Shown here: positions 21,548 to 32,654 of the stretch, in pieces
Layout: each line of letters begins with the position of its first letter
Position numbering within the stretch: position 1 is the stretch's first letter
Assembly (NCBI GenBank): GCA_903813345.2
Contig: CAIIXF020000005.1
Span: 4,369,375-4,433,374 of the forward strand
DNA length: 64,000 nt
Direction: 5' to 3'
Source of the DNA: Owenia fusiformis
Taxonomy: Eukaryota > Annelida > Polychaeta > Sabellida > Oweniidae
Position numbers and translations under genes: made by a program
Notes under the pieces: generated by a model
The model's input: only the letters and a program-made list of their open reading frames with translations
The model's database searches: none
Told to the model about the DNA's origin: nothing

Positions 21548-22429
21548 TATGTTCTTTTCACTCTCTAATTCAAAGGTGTGCTTACTCCACAAGAAGTAAT
21601 AAATAAAAAAATCAATGTGTAAAATATCTATTTCTAAGAATATATGTCAGCATAAGTTTAGGGTCTACTTTTCTTATGACAGATTTACACTTACAGTTTG
21701 CTTTTCTTGTTGGGTTTCTTTAAAGTTTTAAGTCAACCTTCCCTTTGGCATTTGTGATTATATATTTGTATTTTTAGTTGTTTTTAACATCGAAAAAAGT
21801 ATAGAAAAAGACTGAAAATGTCTATACTTTCACTTTTTGTCCAATTTTGTTGAAATTTTTACCATTTTTTAGCCCTCTTCCCTCACCCCCTCCCATGCAA
21901 AACTCGACTAATGGTGGGCATCTTTAGCGCTTAGCACGTGTCATTCTGACTCTTAAAATGAGTAATTTTCACTTATTTTCATAAAACCTTAAATAAAATC
22001 TTGATTTTTGTAAATACACTTAAATTGACTTGTCAGTATAAAACTACATTGTGTCTGAGCATAATAACCTTCACTAAGCAGATCAACCATGCATAGATAC
22101 TTCGTAATCCTATTGTTTCAAAAGGCACCCTATGTTGATAAAATTTTGAAACAGATGATTTCAAGAAATTTCAAGAGAAAGCAACTCTGTGTAACAAACA
22201 TTAAAAGTATATCACCCCACTTCCCATTTTTGATCATATTTCAATGAATACTGGATAATTTAGAAAAAACATAAATAATTATGTTTCAACTTTGCGAATA
22301 GTAAACACAAGTCACCAATTAGAATTTGTTAACAACATTTTCTCATGTAGTATTGCGGTATAAGTATTCATTCCACAGCATATTCAAATAAAAATATTTC
22401 TTACCATATTTCCTAATGTGGGATTTTGC
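21548..22429. other. Spacer, nothing recognised
   Basis: AT-rich. GTTTGCTTTTCTTG(T/C)TGG at about 21697 has a weak match at 44,367, but no element can be defined. Confidence 0.4.
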
Positions 22430-22550
22430 AATAATTTCAGTGGCTCATCAAACTATGGCTATATTATATCAAAATTGAAGAAAGTATAGTGTAGATCACA
22501 ATCCTGGGAATTTTTTTGAGATTTGTGTCTCAGAAAGTTCAATAAGCTGC
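22430..22550 (-). repeat. Inverted copy of the internal unit of the 22.8-kb element
   Basis: CTATGGCTATATTATAT...GTGTAGATCACAAT...GAGATTTGTGTCTCAGAAA is the reverse complement of 22,905-23,000 with moderate divergence. The two lie head to head about 400 bp apart. Confidence 0.7.
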
Positions 22551-22659
22551 CTATAGTGGGAATAGAAATTGTTTAGTAGTCTCATAGTATGGTGGCATTA
22601 GATCAGACATATTGTATTGTCTTTGCCCTTTGCTAGACCTGTGTAGATCAAAGGCTACA

Positions 22660-23932
22660 TGGTAAATAGTTAATTATGAATTTAAATTAATGCTTTTATT
22701 GCATTACTTTTTTTGACAATTAAATTGAAATGTGGGAGAGGGCTTGTAATATATTGTCTAATTAAACTAGATAACGGCAACTCCGCGGAGTAGCAAATCC
22801 CAACGAACAGAATATCAATTAGCGAATTCCAATCAATTATACTCATTACTTTGGTTAAAATTGAACAAATTAGATTTTAAAATTGCGAATTCATGCAATG
22901 CAGCCATTTTGAATTTTCTGAGATACAAATCTGAAAAATAATACCATAATTGTGATCTACTCCAAATTTCCTTCAATTTGAGTATAATATAGCCATACTT
23001 TGAAGGGATCGAAAAATTATTGCGAAATCGTACATTAGATGGCCATTTTGAATTTTACGAGGCTCGAATCAGAAAAAAGATAAAATATTTGCAATCTACT
23101 CTTAATTGCCTTTCATTTGAGTATAATAAAGCTATACTTTAGAAAGATCTAAAAATTAGCGAAAATTTCTGTTTTCCTTTCCCCCCATACACGGCCCCTG
23201 GGGGTCAGGATGAAAAACACGGAATATATGTGAAATAGATAAATGTTGTGAAAATACTACCAAAATTTCAAACAATAATATTAATTACTTTGGTTCAGAA
23301 TGAAAAATTTATGATTTTTGCGAAAAAGTCCCGTCATTTTTAAAGCGGCGGCCATCTTGAAAAATTTTTTTTTTGCGTAAAACTATTTACCAATATACAT
23401 CTTTCCACTAAATATGAAGAAAATCCATCTACTAGTATTTGAGTATATCTTCCGGACAGACGGACGGACTGACTGACTGACTGACGGACGGACAGACGGA
23501 GGGCTTCACTATATCCCTACCGAACTTCGTTCGTTGGGATAACAATGTCTAGAACCAGGGAAACTAATAAAAAAAGATCACAAGTGGACAAGATCTTCAA
23601 CAAAGTACTGGAAATACTTAAAGCACCAAAGCTTTCAGACCTACGGGAGGTCAATGCCTACTGATTATGATCACGACAGCCACAATGAAGTGAGATTTGT
23701 ACCTGGAATGAGTGACTCAAAATCACATATTGCATCGGCAATATCTGAGCTGCTTAAACATGGTGAGGAATCCTCGGTAGCAAATAATTTTTTAATTCAA
23801 TTCATTCCTCTATCCACATTTTCACTAAACCGTATGAGCACAGTACTCATGGTAATATTCATTGATCAAAGGACTCAAGATTTAAAAATCTTGACCACTG
23901 AAATGAAATCATATTGTTCAGATGGTGCTTAG
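22660..23932 (+). repeat. Family F1, copy 2 (split by an insertion)
   Basis: Leader 22,660-22,763 and coding part from about 23,544 match the copies at 9.7 and 25.2 kb (SHIASAISELLKHGEES corresponds to SDIALAISELLKQGGES). The inverted-repeat element at 22,797-23,540 lies between. The copy is eroded; the 92-codon frame at 23654-23932 is what remains open. Confidence 0.55.
22797..23540. mobile_element. Non-autonomous inverted-repeat element with GACGGACA microsatellite, 744 bp
   Basis: Perfect 12-bp ends ATCCCAACGAAC (22797-22808) and GTTCGTTGGGAT (23529-23540). Internally a roughly 130-bp unit (GCCATTTTGAATTTT...TTTGAGTATAATA(T/A)AGC(C/T)ATACTTT) occurs twice in tandem. A GACGGACTGACTGAC-type microsatellite (23457-23501) sits just inside the right end. 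It interrupts family F1 copy 2: the leader matches the 25.2-kb copy up to GTCTAATT (22763) and resumes at TGTCT after 23543. No coding frame. Confidence 0.7.
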
Positions 23933-24136
23933 TCTTACTTAGTAAGTGAATTCATGATATATATGGTTCCTTCCATGGTATTTGCCATTCAATAGAAGTT
24001 AATTTATGAGGAGGTTACTTTGTAACAGTTTGGTGGTGACTATTTGTGATGGTTATGCATTGTCTGTATATTAGTCTTGTTTAAGTATATGTGTATCATA
24101 ACTCTACAATAACCAGATCTTTTTTTGTGATTGCAG

Positions 24137-24401
24137 CTGGACTGATGAAAAGGTTCTAGGCAGCCTTGAGAGCTACAGAGAAAAAAGTGACAAAACTGGC
24201 TATTTAAAAAATGATGCATGGAAAAGAATATGTGACACTTTCAATGATGCCACAAGATCCAATAAAACTCTTCAAGAAGTGAGAAAAAAGTTTAACTCAT
24301 TATTTGCCACATATAAGGCATACAAAGATGAACAGTCAAAGTTGGGGACTGGGGCAAAGAATCGATTGCTTTACTACGACATTATGGATGAGATGGAGTG
24401 A
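24137..24401 (+). CDS. Myb/SANT-like DNA-binding domain exon (terminal)
   Basis: After GTGATTGCAG an uninterrupted 87-residue frame runs to TGA (24399-24401). It starts WTDEKVLGSLESYREKSDK, then W-KRICDTFN, TLQEVRKKFNSLFATYKAYK and GTGAKNRLLYYD. Conserved tryptophans at the start and near residue 28, the Q-x-V-R-x-K-F helix and YK-x-x-K...GTG fit the Myb/SANT-like (trihelix or Harbinger-type) DNA-binding domain. Such domains recognise transposon ends or promoters. Only a terminal exon is visible. It lies just downstream of family F1 copy 2, so it may be a later exon of the same mobile-element gene, with F1 as N-terminus. The intact frame suggests recent coding use. Confidence 0.6.
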
Positions 24402-24639
24402 GGGCCATTATAATTCCCCCAATGCTAAGGGGTGAAACACCAAAGCCCAAGCTGAATCCTAGTCCTAAAAATATGGGAAGGGCAATTCAAATTTGATAAA
24501 ACACTTCCAATGAAAGTCGACCAAACTCCTCAAAATGCGTCGAAGATCTCCCAAAATATTTAAGAATTACAGAAAAAAATTAAAGGCCAATTAAGGCATC
24601 CGAGGCTAGTGGCTTGTCACGAATAAACAGTGTCAGAAG

Positions 24640-24800
24640 TGGCAAAACATTCAATATTAATATTTCATTTGATATATTGTAAATGTTCAAAATAATCTAC
24701 AAAAACAGCGAATAACAAAAAATGTATTGATTCAAATGGTAGAAGCATAGAATTCAAGAATGAAAAATAAAGATATCAAAGCAAATTTTCAAAATATCAA
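24640..24800. repeat. Dispersed repeat F3, copy 1
   Basis: ATTGTAAATGTTCAAAATAA followed by TCTACAAAAACA and, further on, AAATGTATTGATTCAAA occurs here, at 28,060-28,130 and at 30,015-30,138. Each time it sits 3' of a multicopy gene fragment, which suggests a shared 3' end of one mobile-element family. Confidence 0.7.
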
Positions 24801-24859
24801 ATATACAAAATGGATGGATGGCAACACACATACACACATAAGGGGTTCCTCCATGCAGC

Positions 24860-25175
24860 CTACAGGCAATTTGTACTATAGGAATTTGGAAAGTTGGGGC
24901 AGGGAAATTGGGTCGTCATACCCAGCTGTGTACTATGGAGGATCAGAGACAAATATCCTGATCCATTTCGGACTTGTGTCAGCTTCAAAATTTCAGATTT
25001 GAGAGTGCCAGGCAAACTTAGTCAGTAATACGAAACTTGGGGCAGGGAAATTGGGTCATCATACCCAGCTGTGTACCAAGGAAGATCAGAGACAAATATC
25101 CCAATACATTTGGGATTTTTGTCAGCTTCAAAATTTCAGATTTGAGAGTGCCATGTGAACAGGGTCAGTAATAAG
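24860..25175. repeat. 143-bp tandem repeat F4 (two units)
   Basis: TTGGGGCAGGGAAATTGGGT and CATACCCAGCTGTGTAC recur at a 143-bp spacing, ending each time in CAAAATTTCAGATTTGAGAG. Related units lie at 28,137-28,320. Confidence 0.75.
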
Positions 25176-25199
25176 ACTCAGTGATGAACAGTGTTGCTA

Positions 25200-25680
25200 G
25201 ATTTCTTCTGCATATTAGACAATAGTTAATTAATGCAATACTTTCAATACTTATTTTTGAGAATTAAATTGAAAAGAGGGAAAGGGCTTGTAATATATTG
25301 TCTAATTTTGCATTACCTCAATACATAAAGGTAATGTCAGAATTACTACGTGATATTCAAATTACATGTTTCAGGATTGTAAACAATGTCTTAAACCAGG
25401 AGAACTAAAAGAAAAGATCATGGACAAGATCTTCGACATAGTACTGGAAATACTTAAAGCACCAAAGCTTTTTACTTATGGGAGATCAATGCCTCTGATT
25501 CTGATCACGACAGCCCCAATGAAGTGACATTTGCACCTGGCACAAGTGGCTCCAAATCAGATATTGCATCAGCAATATCTGAGCTGCTTAAACAAGGTGA
25601 GGAATCCTCTGCAGCAAATGTTTTTTTAAATTCAATGCATTCCTCTATCCACATTTTTCACTAAACAGTGTGAAGGCAAT
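25200..25680 (+). repeat. Family F1, copy 3 (eroded)
   Basis: Leader and coding part match copies 1 and 2, including GGCTCCAAATCAGATATTGC and GAGCTGCTTAAACAAGGTGA. It is broken and carries no long frame. The third copy allows the leader boundary and the insertion in copy 2 to be recognised. Confidence 0.6.
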
Positions 25681-26120
25681 ACCCATAGTATTATTCATAG
25701 ATCAAAGAACACAAGATTTAAAAATGTTGATCATTGAAATGAAATCATATTGTTGGATTTGGTAGGTGAATTCATGATATATGGTTTCTTCCATAGTATT
25801 TGCCACTCAATAGAAGTTATTTTATGAGGAGGTAACATTGTAACAGTTTGGTGGTGACATTTTGTGATGATTATGCATTGTCTGTATTTAAGTCTTGTTA
25901 AGTATTTGTGAATCAAAACCTTTATATTTTGTTACAATCATAGAAATTGAACACACAAACAATGGTTTTGTCTATATTCAATAATTAATCAACAAATTTA
26001 TATGAACTTTTTACCTAGGCGGAGGATAATTTGAGAAAAACATCATTTTCGGCTGGTTGATCCCGGGGATATTTAGAAAAATAGTAGACATATACTATTG
26101 TCGATTATCAACTACAACTT

Positions 26121-26501
26121 ATGACTTGGACTATAGTTGAAGAGGGGGAGGAGTTGTTCCTTAGCCTGGGTACTACGGGTGGCAGAGCCGTGAACCCCAA
26201 AACATTAGATGAGTTTCCTCCTGTGCGAGGAATGCATTTTGGAGGGGCAGAAAACAAAATTGTGGTAAGTTGGGTAGATCTAGATAAATGTTCATCGATA
26301 ATCGATGACATCCACTCGAGCGTGCGCACCGTAAAATTTGATAAAAGGCCAACGAATGCCAACATTGATCAAATCCCGGGAACTAATGTACAATTTCAAT
26401 ATTTTTTCCTCCAGTACACTTCACCAAAATGTAAACAAACATTTTATTTCAGATATGTCGTGAGAAATATGTACCTACGTCCTACTACGTCCCATAACTA
26501 G
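26121..26501 (+). CDS. Unassigned open frame (126 codons)
   Basis: Starts MTWTIVEEGEELFLSLGTTG and contains EFPPVRGMHFGGAENKIVVS and CSSIIDDIHSSVRTVKFDKR. Composition is protein-like, and a possible donor lies after GTNVQ. I do not recognise the family and there is no second copy in the window. It could be a first exon. Coding status is uncertain. 25,681-26,120 has nothing else. Confidence 0.25.
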   Translation: MTWTIVEEGEELFLSLGTTGGRAVNPKTLDEFPPVRGMHFGGAENKIVVSWVDLDKCSSIIDDIHSSVRTVKFDKRPTNANIDQIPGTNVQFQYFFLQYTSPKCKQTFYFRYVVRNMYLRPTTSHN

Positions 26502-26527
26502 ACTTACATGTAAATAAAGTCAAATAC

Positions 26528-26606
26528 ATTCAAACCTGTGGAACAACAAAAATGTTTTCCAAAACGTTTTCCACTAGCAATATGTTCCACTTACAGAGGT
26601 TCATAA
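26528..26606. mobile_element. Pogo/Tigger-like MITE fragment
   Basis: CAAACCTGTGGAAC, GTTTTCCACTAGCAATATG and TTCCACTTACAGAGGTTCA match the interior of the 41.0-kb MITE. One end is missing. Confidence 0.6.
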
Positions 26607-26812
26607 CATGTAGTAGACTGTACATGTAGATAGGCCATGGACTTCAAAAACACCGTTCCTTGTGAGGCTACACAAACTTAATGGATGTCCTACGAACATT
26701 CAGATATTAGTGTGTTCCATATCAATCGAGACCCCATCTATTGAAAGCATTATTCCCAAATGCTCTGTTGTTAGACTTAATGCACAACTGTCGTTTACAA
26801 TATACATCCCTG

Positions 26813-27407
26813 TGTTATGATTCGGTCAGTACGTCATTATTTATTTATTATTTATATTCAATATAAATATTATTTATATTAAGCTGATATTCAAACCTTG
26901 TAAAGATCTTGCTGTATTCTTATGATTAATGACTTTTTAGACCTCAGTTTGCTTTAGTGCAGGGGAATCCCTACGCTACTATATTCAGCCAAAACGAAGA
27001 TATATCAATGAATTCTGACAAGTTAAAACTTCCAACGACCAATCACAACTCAGAATTATGATTTGAATCTTGCTTACATAAGCATGAAATCAGCAATATT
27101 CTTACTTATATTTGCACAATTTTGACAGGTAAAATAATGTATTTTACCTGGTATATAAAGAGCACAGCAAAATCTGATTATTCAGTAACTTTTACTCGCT
27201 AACAACAATGCTAAACAACTAATGAAAGAAGAAACAACGACGAGGCTATTAAAACTCTGCTGACCGAATCGATCTCAGGAATAGAATTGGAATTCAGAAT
27301 AAATAAGGAAATTAAATCAAAGGAGTCGTGTTCGATTAGGCAGTCAGGAACCCTGCGAGTACCAAAGGACCACAAGACCCCGAAGCAACAGTTACGATGT
27401 CGTAACA
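26813..27407 (+). repeat. Solo LTR with 4-bp target-site duplication, 595 bp
   Basis: Ends are inverted: TGTTATGA (26813-26820) and TCGTAACA (27400-27407). CCTG flanks both sides (26809-26812 and 27408-27411), the 4-bp duplication expected from a retroviral-type integrase. Inside are a CCAAT box (GACCAATCAC, about 27038) and a TATA box (GTATATAAAG, 27151-27160), which set the transcription direction as plus. No internal region is present, so this is a solo LTR left by recombination. Well-kept ends and duplication suggest a fairly young insertion. The family is probably Ty3/Gypsy, unproven. Confidence 0.7.
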
Positions 27408-27548
27408 CCTGACAACTTCATTCATAATGAAGAATCTCCCTCAGCTACCTCTGCTACCATATAAATACACAAAATCCATTCAAAATAATGGTTATAATAG
27501 TTCATCCATCTGTTGAAGTTTTTTAAGTTTGATTACAATTAATTGCAG

Positions 27549-28000
27549 GTAACATTCAAAGGTCTTGAACAGGGAAAAACCATGATGAGGTCAGAGTGTT
27601 CCCTTTTCAGTGATGCTCTGGCAAGCAACAGGGAATTTATTGAGGAGGTTCGGAAAAGATTCCCTCAACTACAGCTACCACTTCCTGTGAAGAAGGCAAC
27701 TAAGAGGAATTCAATAGGCTTGCCAGTTCCCAACGAGGAAAATCTTAATATTGGTTATAAATGGGATGGGATATCTTGGAGGCATTGTATTGAAAGTGCT
27801 ACTTTGTCATCTTGCTCATTTTTGGATGAAACCAGTGTTGCATCAAATTATTTCTTCTGCAAATTCTCTTTTTTCCAATTCTCTTTTTTCCAAATTGCCA
27901 TGGTTTTTGGTGGGTATGGGATCAAACAGCCCACATTTTTGGTGGGGCACCAAAAGACATCCTTAAGGGCATACATGCCAAAATTGTTGGTGAGTTGAAA
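27549..28000 (+). CDS. Putative exon, unassigned
   Basis: TTAATTGCAG precedes a 151-codon open frame (to 27998) with FKGLEQGKTMMRSECSLFSD, FIEEVRKRFPQLQLPLPVKK and IGLPVPNEENL. The first 75 residues look like real protein (amphipathic helix, proline-rich linker); the rest is hydrophobic and less convincing. It lies among fragments of multicopy gene families and is probably another exon of one of them. No homology recognised. Confidence 0.35.
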
Positions 28001-28059
28001 ACGTAACTCAATTTAATGATCATTTTAAATAAGAAATAAAAAATGATGAGCCAATATAT

Positions 28060-28320
28060 ATAATAATATTAATATTTTATTTGATATATTGTAAATGTTC
28101 AAAATAATCTACAAAAACATCATATAACAAAAAATCGGAATCTGGTCGTCATACCCAGCTGTGTACTATGGAGGATCAGAGACAAATATCCTAATCCATT
28201 TGGGAAGGGGAGCAGCCATACAGTCTACAGGCAATTTGTACTATATGAATTTAGAAAAATGGGACAGGGAAATCGGGTCGTCATACCCAGCTGTGTACTA
28301 AGGAAGATCAGCAGAGCAAG
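28060..28320. repeat. Repeats F3 (copy 2) and F4 (units 3-4)
   Basis: F3 at 28,060-28,130 runs directly into F4 units (28,137-28,200 and 28,213-28,320) with the phrase GTCGTCATACCCAGCTGTGT. The same F3-F4 order occurs at 24.6-25.2 kb, so they form one larger unit. 28,321-28,717 holds nothing recognised. Confidence 0.65.
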
Positions 28321-28717
28321 CCTGTAGAGCTCTAGGCATAGCATTTAGTTCAGTAGGCACTTGAAACCCAATATACCTAATTAATATTCAAAAGCCTCAA
28401 TTTGGATTTTTAATGGCAATCCAGAAGTAACCAATTAACCAACTAATTCTTCAAATGTTTAATCAAGTCTCTTTGAAGGTATTATAAATAAAGAATTTGA
28501 AATAACAACATTGATAATGATTCCCTACTTAACACCCTTGACTCATTTCTTGGATGGAAATTAGATTAACCCTCATTAGAACCATCTGATCCTTACCAAC
28601 TTGTTTCTGGAAATTCTTGTGATTATATATATAGAATATATACAAGGAAATGTTCCAGTTGCGCAGTTTCTAAAAAGCATACCATTGAAAATCTTTTGTT
28701 GGCAACTACTACCACAA

Positions 28718-29250
28718 GTATTTAAAGCCAGAGGTGTACAATGATCTTTGTGATGCAGTTGTTCAGGCTACAACGTCAATTTCAAAAGGACTAAAAATTG
28801 AAAATAAATTAGTAAAAGCAGCACATCGCATTAGTAATATTTTTAAGGATGTAAATAAGGAACTTTCAATTGTTCACAACGCAGTTTCTCACGACAAAAA
28901 AATCTAGGCTGAGCAAGTACCAATGATTCAAGCAAAGATTGACAGCTACATGGAAGCATATAGACACTACTTTAAAAGGACAAATATCACCTTGAAACAA
29001 CATCGCCTTGAAGATCACATATCGGAATGGATAGAAATATACAATTGTGGGATGGGTCTTCAAGATGACCATTGAATTGAAAGTGTTCATAAGATATTCA
29101 ATGACTTGGACCGTAAAATTAATGGAATACGTCACCCCCTAAATAAATTAACATCTATTGTGACAGAGCACCTGGTAACCTGCAAACCCGAATTGATAAC
29201 TTCAAATCCAATAATAAAAAAGCGCAACCCTTCTAAGATTAAAGCATGAC
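28718..29250 (+). pseudogene. Fragment of the unnamed transposase-like family (C-terminal part)
   Basis: Reads KPEVYNDLCDAVVQATTSIS, then AKIDSYMEAYRHYFKRTN, LEDHISEWIEIYNCGMGLQD and IESVHKIFNDLDRKINGIRH with a basic end (PIIKKRNPSK). The HLLEDH...W-x-x-x-(F/Y)...G-x-GL...ES(I/V)H-x-x-FN-x-L series is the C-terminus of the multicopy family whose central part is seen at 8.9 and 32.7 kb. Two in-frame stops, after SHDKKI (near 28908) and after LQDDH (near 29076), break it. Its biochemical role is unknown. Confidence 0.55.
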
Positions 29251-30010
29251 ACCACTACTCTGCTTCTGATGTGAGTATATTTTAATTGAAGCTGTAGAGC
29301 ATGAATAGTTTAGCACATACATTCCCATCTTAATCAGTCATACACTTATTATTTAAAGACTATCAATTCACTTTAAAGCAAAACAACACATATCTAAACA
29401 TATTTCATACATCTCTTCCACTAACAATTTAATCTGATAGGGTAATGGGGCACTTTAAGGTTAATTGACTTGTGTGTAGGTATTAATCACAGCGAATGCC
29501 TACTGAGAGTTAAATGTACATGCTGAGCTATGCTAGCGCTACTGGTGGTAATTTGATAAACAACAACTAAATCTACCACTACAGGCTTGCTGTGCTGCAT
29601 ATGCTTTGAACCTATAAGCTATAAGTTTATACCGCACGCTACCACTACAATGATTCCTCAGTGCTACAGAAGAGACACCTTTGATGGGCATACAGCTCAA
29701 TAAATAGCTGAAGATATACTTTCTTTTCATACTACAATTACAATGTTACAAAATACATAAAGGCTTCATGCCTCTTTACAAAGTTACAAATGTTAAATAT
29801 CGGTACAAACAAATCAACACACTGCCTTTATTACAATTTACTGCTTTACATGCTATATGAGATTTTATAGTCACATTCATGACATTGTTCTGAGGTGTAC
29901 ACACACTTAGACAAAGTTTGCACTTTTATTCGTACGATTATTACGCATGTAGTGTACTTATATCAATAATCATTAATGTAACACATCACCCACAATGCAT
30001 CACTTCCGGC
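29250..30010. other. Spacer, nothing recognised
   Basis: AT-rich with no coding signal; a CACTTCCGG ETS-like site lies at 30001-30010 beside CCCACAATGCATC. Confidence 0.4.
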
Positions 30011-30014
30011 AATG

Positions 30015-30138
30015 CTATAATATTGTAAATGTTCGAAATAATCTACAAATACATCAAATAATAAAAAATGTATTGATTCAAAAGCATAGAATATGAAAAA
30101 TAAAAACATCAAAGCAAATTTTCAAAATGACAAATTCA
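30015..30138. repeat. Dispersed repeat F3, copy 3
   Basis: ATTGTAAATGTTCGAAATAA, AAAATGTATTGATTCAAAAG and CAAAGCAAATTTTCAAAAT match copy 1 closely. 30,140-30,480 is plain AT-rich spacer. Confidence 0.7.
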
Positions 30139-30479
30139 CCTTTCTACGTAAGTACTAGCGATCTCAGTTTGATTTTTTGGTCTAAAGTAAATTGATGTGT
30201 ATTTAAATGTTTTATCTCTTTTAGTAGATGTTTTTGATTTATTGATATATGATTCATTTAAGCCAGAATGTTTGCTCTGTGAGACATTTTGAACTTTCAA
30301 ACTTTACCCTAATTACTTTGTGGCATGTTTGATTATTGTTATGAATAATTTTCATACATATTCATGTACATTTATTTATTTGTCACTATATTTGAATACT
30401 CTGGGGGAAGCACACTGAATTTAATTTTATGTTTTGATGCATAAAAGTTGAATATTTGTGCCAAAATTATGCAGTTATT

Positions 30480-30850
30480 GCGTGCATATTATTGGGATGG
30501 ATCCAAATATTCCGTCAGCTAGGACTATAAGACCCCCAAGTAATCTAGCAAAAAGGAAGGTAGAAAGACCTGTCATAAGTCTCTCTGTACGGCAGAGTCA
30601 GAGGCAACTACCAATATTTCCTCCTCTATGTGAGTCGTAGCCTGTGTACAGTTTGATTATCTCCTTTCTGATTCAGAGGAAACAACAATTAAAGAAAATG
30701 TACTTACTGCTTGTTACAATCTCAATCTATATAGAGGATATCCTATGATTTACAAATGATATGATTTTTATCCCAAAAGGGGTAACTATTTCTGCAAGAG
30801 AGAGCACAGCAAGAGAGTGGATAAAATTGAATCATGAGTAAATCAAGTAT
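30480..30850 (+). repeat. Family F2 repeat, copy 2 (eroded)
   Basis: Matches 21,005-21,372 through the coding part and its downstream GGATATCCTATG and CAAGAGAGAGCACA. It is broken, with about three interruptions. Confidence 0.65.
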
Positions 30851-31104
30851 GTTCTCAACATAGAATTGAATAATATGAAGAAAAATTGAACTGAAAGTGA
30901 AGTTAAACAAGAAATATAAAATATCAATCATAAAATTGAAAAGATCAAATAAAGATGCAGAAAAATGCCATACAAATATTGACAGTTGAAAAAATGGAAG
31001 GTTTCAGCAGCTTAGGCCACAGACGAGGTGCCGTCATATTACAACAGTAATTGTGACAATTATGACCCCATGGAAGACTTGAGCTGCTGTAGGTCCCAAA
31101 ATAA

Positions 31105-31521
31105 TTGATACAGTATACTGTATATAGAAGGTCTCCATTATACAGAACCATTAATTCAGCAAAAAAAAGATCTGAACAAGATAGAGAAGGTGAATCCAAA
31201 GGTGGGGAAGTTGTGGACAGTCAAAATGGATTCCAAGTTGGCACAGAAAGCCAAATCAATAATGCAGTTGATACCAGAGCTTTGCAGAGCATATTCATTC
31301 ATACTCCGCAAAACATCAACCTCTTTACTCCTTACTACTCTAACGTCTTTTGGACTTATTTCAATATACTAATCATCAGGCAAAATCAAATTCCTGTACA
31401 CAACCAGCCACATATACTGTCAAATCCTATGGCATGGAAAACATCTGTTACTTGTCCCAAAGGGCAGTTGCAAAAACAAGGAAGAACGTTAATCGAAAAA
31501 AAATCAAATCAACTGAAATAG
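31105..31521 (+). other. Overlapping open frames of unknown status
   Basis: A 138-codon frame (KKRSEQDREGESKGG ... NQPHILSNPMAWKTSVTCPK) overlaps two shorter frames in the other phases. Composition is not clearly protein-like and no family is recognised. Nothing else was found from 30,850 to 31,980. Confidence 0.2.
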
Positions 31522-32459
31522 GTATAGATAAAACTGCATACTGACTGTGGCTTTGTATGTAAAACTAGTCATATTATAGCTTGTGCATTATCTTTTGTAC
31601 TTGGCTTGTATTCCAATTGTACTAGTTCATGGTAATGGTTTAAGGTTACTCGCAACAGTGAAATAGATATTCAGGGCCTCATTGCATTACATAATAATTA
31701 TCACTTACCTTGTTACTATACATGGTTGAATTTGTGAATATACCTTCCAAAGAAGATTATGATTACCAGGTGGGTAGATTTCTTTTGCAATATTTGATGT
31801 TGACTTTAGCGCATCAATTATTGTGAAGAAAATTGTGCAGCATTTATTTGAGTTTAAAAAAATAAAAGGGATCTTTGTTCGGAAAAAGTAGATGGGGTCT
31901 GGAGTATTCCAGCAGTAGTTAAAACATGTGCAAACACAGTCACAATTTACTTGTGGGTTTGAAATACTTTTACCTGCATAAATTAAATACAGATCAGTAT
32001 GGGCAGAAGTGGAAAGAAGAGGGATAGAAAGACAGGATTTGGAACAAGATTGGTCTCTGATTTCCGGATCCGGATTTTAACGCTAGTGCATCCCGCAGGA
32101 TAATATTCTTCACATTTCTTCTACCTTCAGTCGTCCAAGGGTCTAGTCCTCAACCAATAAAAGGGAAACAAGTCCCAAGTACTGATCTTAGGAGATCAAG
32201 TAGAACAGTTAATAAAAAAATATATATTGAAAACAGTAAAGCATCAATGATGTTACAGACACTTCAGTTCTTCAAATGTAACGTTTATTTACATTAGAGT
32301 ACATAAATTATTTTGCAGAGACACTTCACTGTTTTTAAATGTAAACAATATTTATAGTGTTATATTTATGTGTATATTTCGGTATCAGTTGAAATTAACT
32401 TGTAATACTTTTTATGTATGTCATTTGTGGTTTTAATCTTCGAGACTTCAAAGAGGAGA

Positions 32460-32595
32460 TATTATGATATCCCCCAGTATTTCTCAATATACCCTATATT
32501 TCGTTCAGTGTTTATTGCCTCATTCTGGAGTAAGCAATAAATTGTATTTCAAACTATATTTCTAGTCTGTTCTAAATCTGGACGATAATCTAACA
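32460..32595 (+). repeat. Possible short LTR (Copia-like), about 136 bp
   Basis: A purine-rich CAAAGAGGAGA precedes TATTATGATATC, and the block ends GATAATCTAACA, giving near-inverted termini. It contains AATATACCCTATA and a CAATAAATTG polyadenylation-type signal. Short LTRs after such a tract are usual for Copia elements. A basic stretch (KKRDRKTGFGTR, about 32015-32055) upstream may be its last coding trace. Fossil, body lost. Confidence 0.35.
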
Positions 32596-32654
32596 AACAG
32601 AACTTAAAAACAGTTAAAATCTACACTTCTAACCCGTTCAATTTACATATCAAT

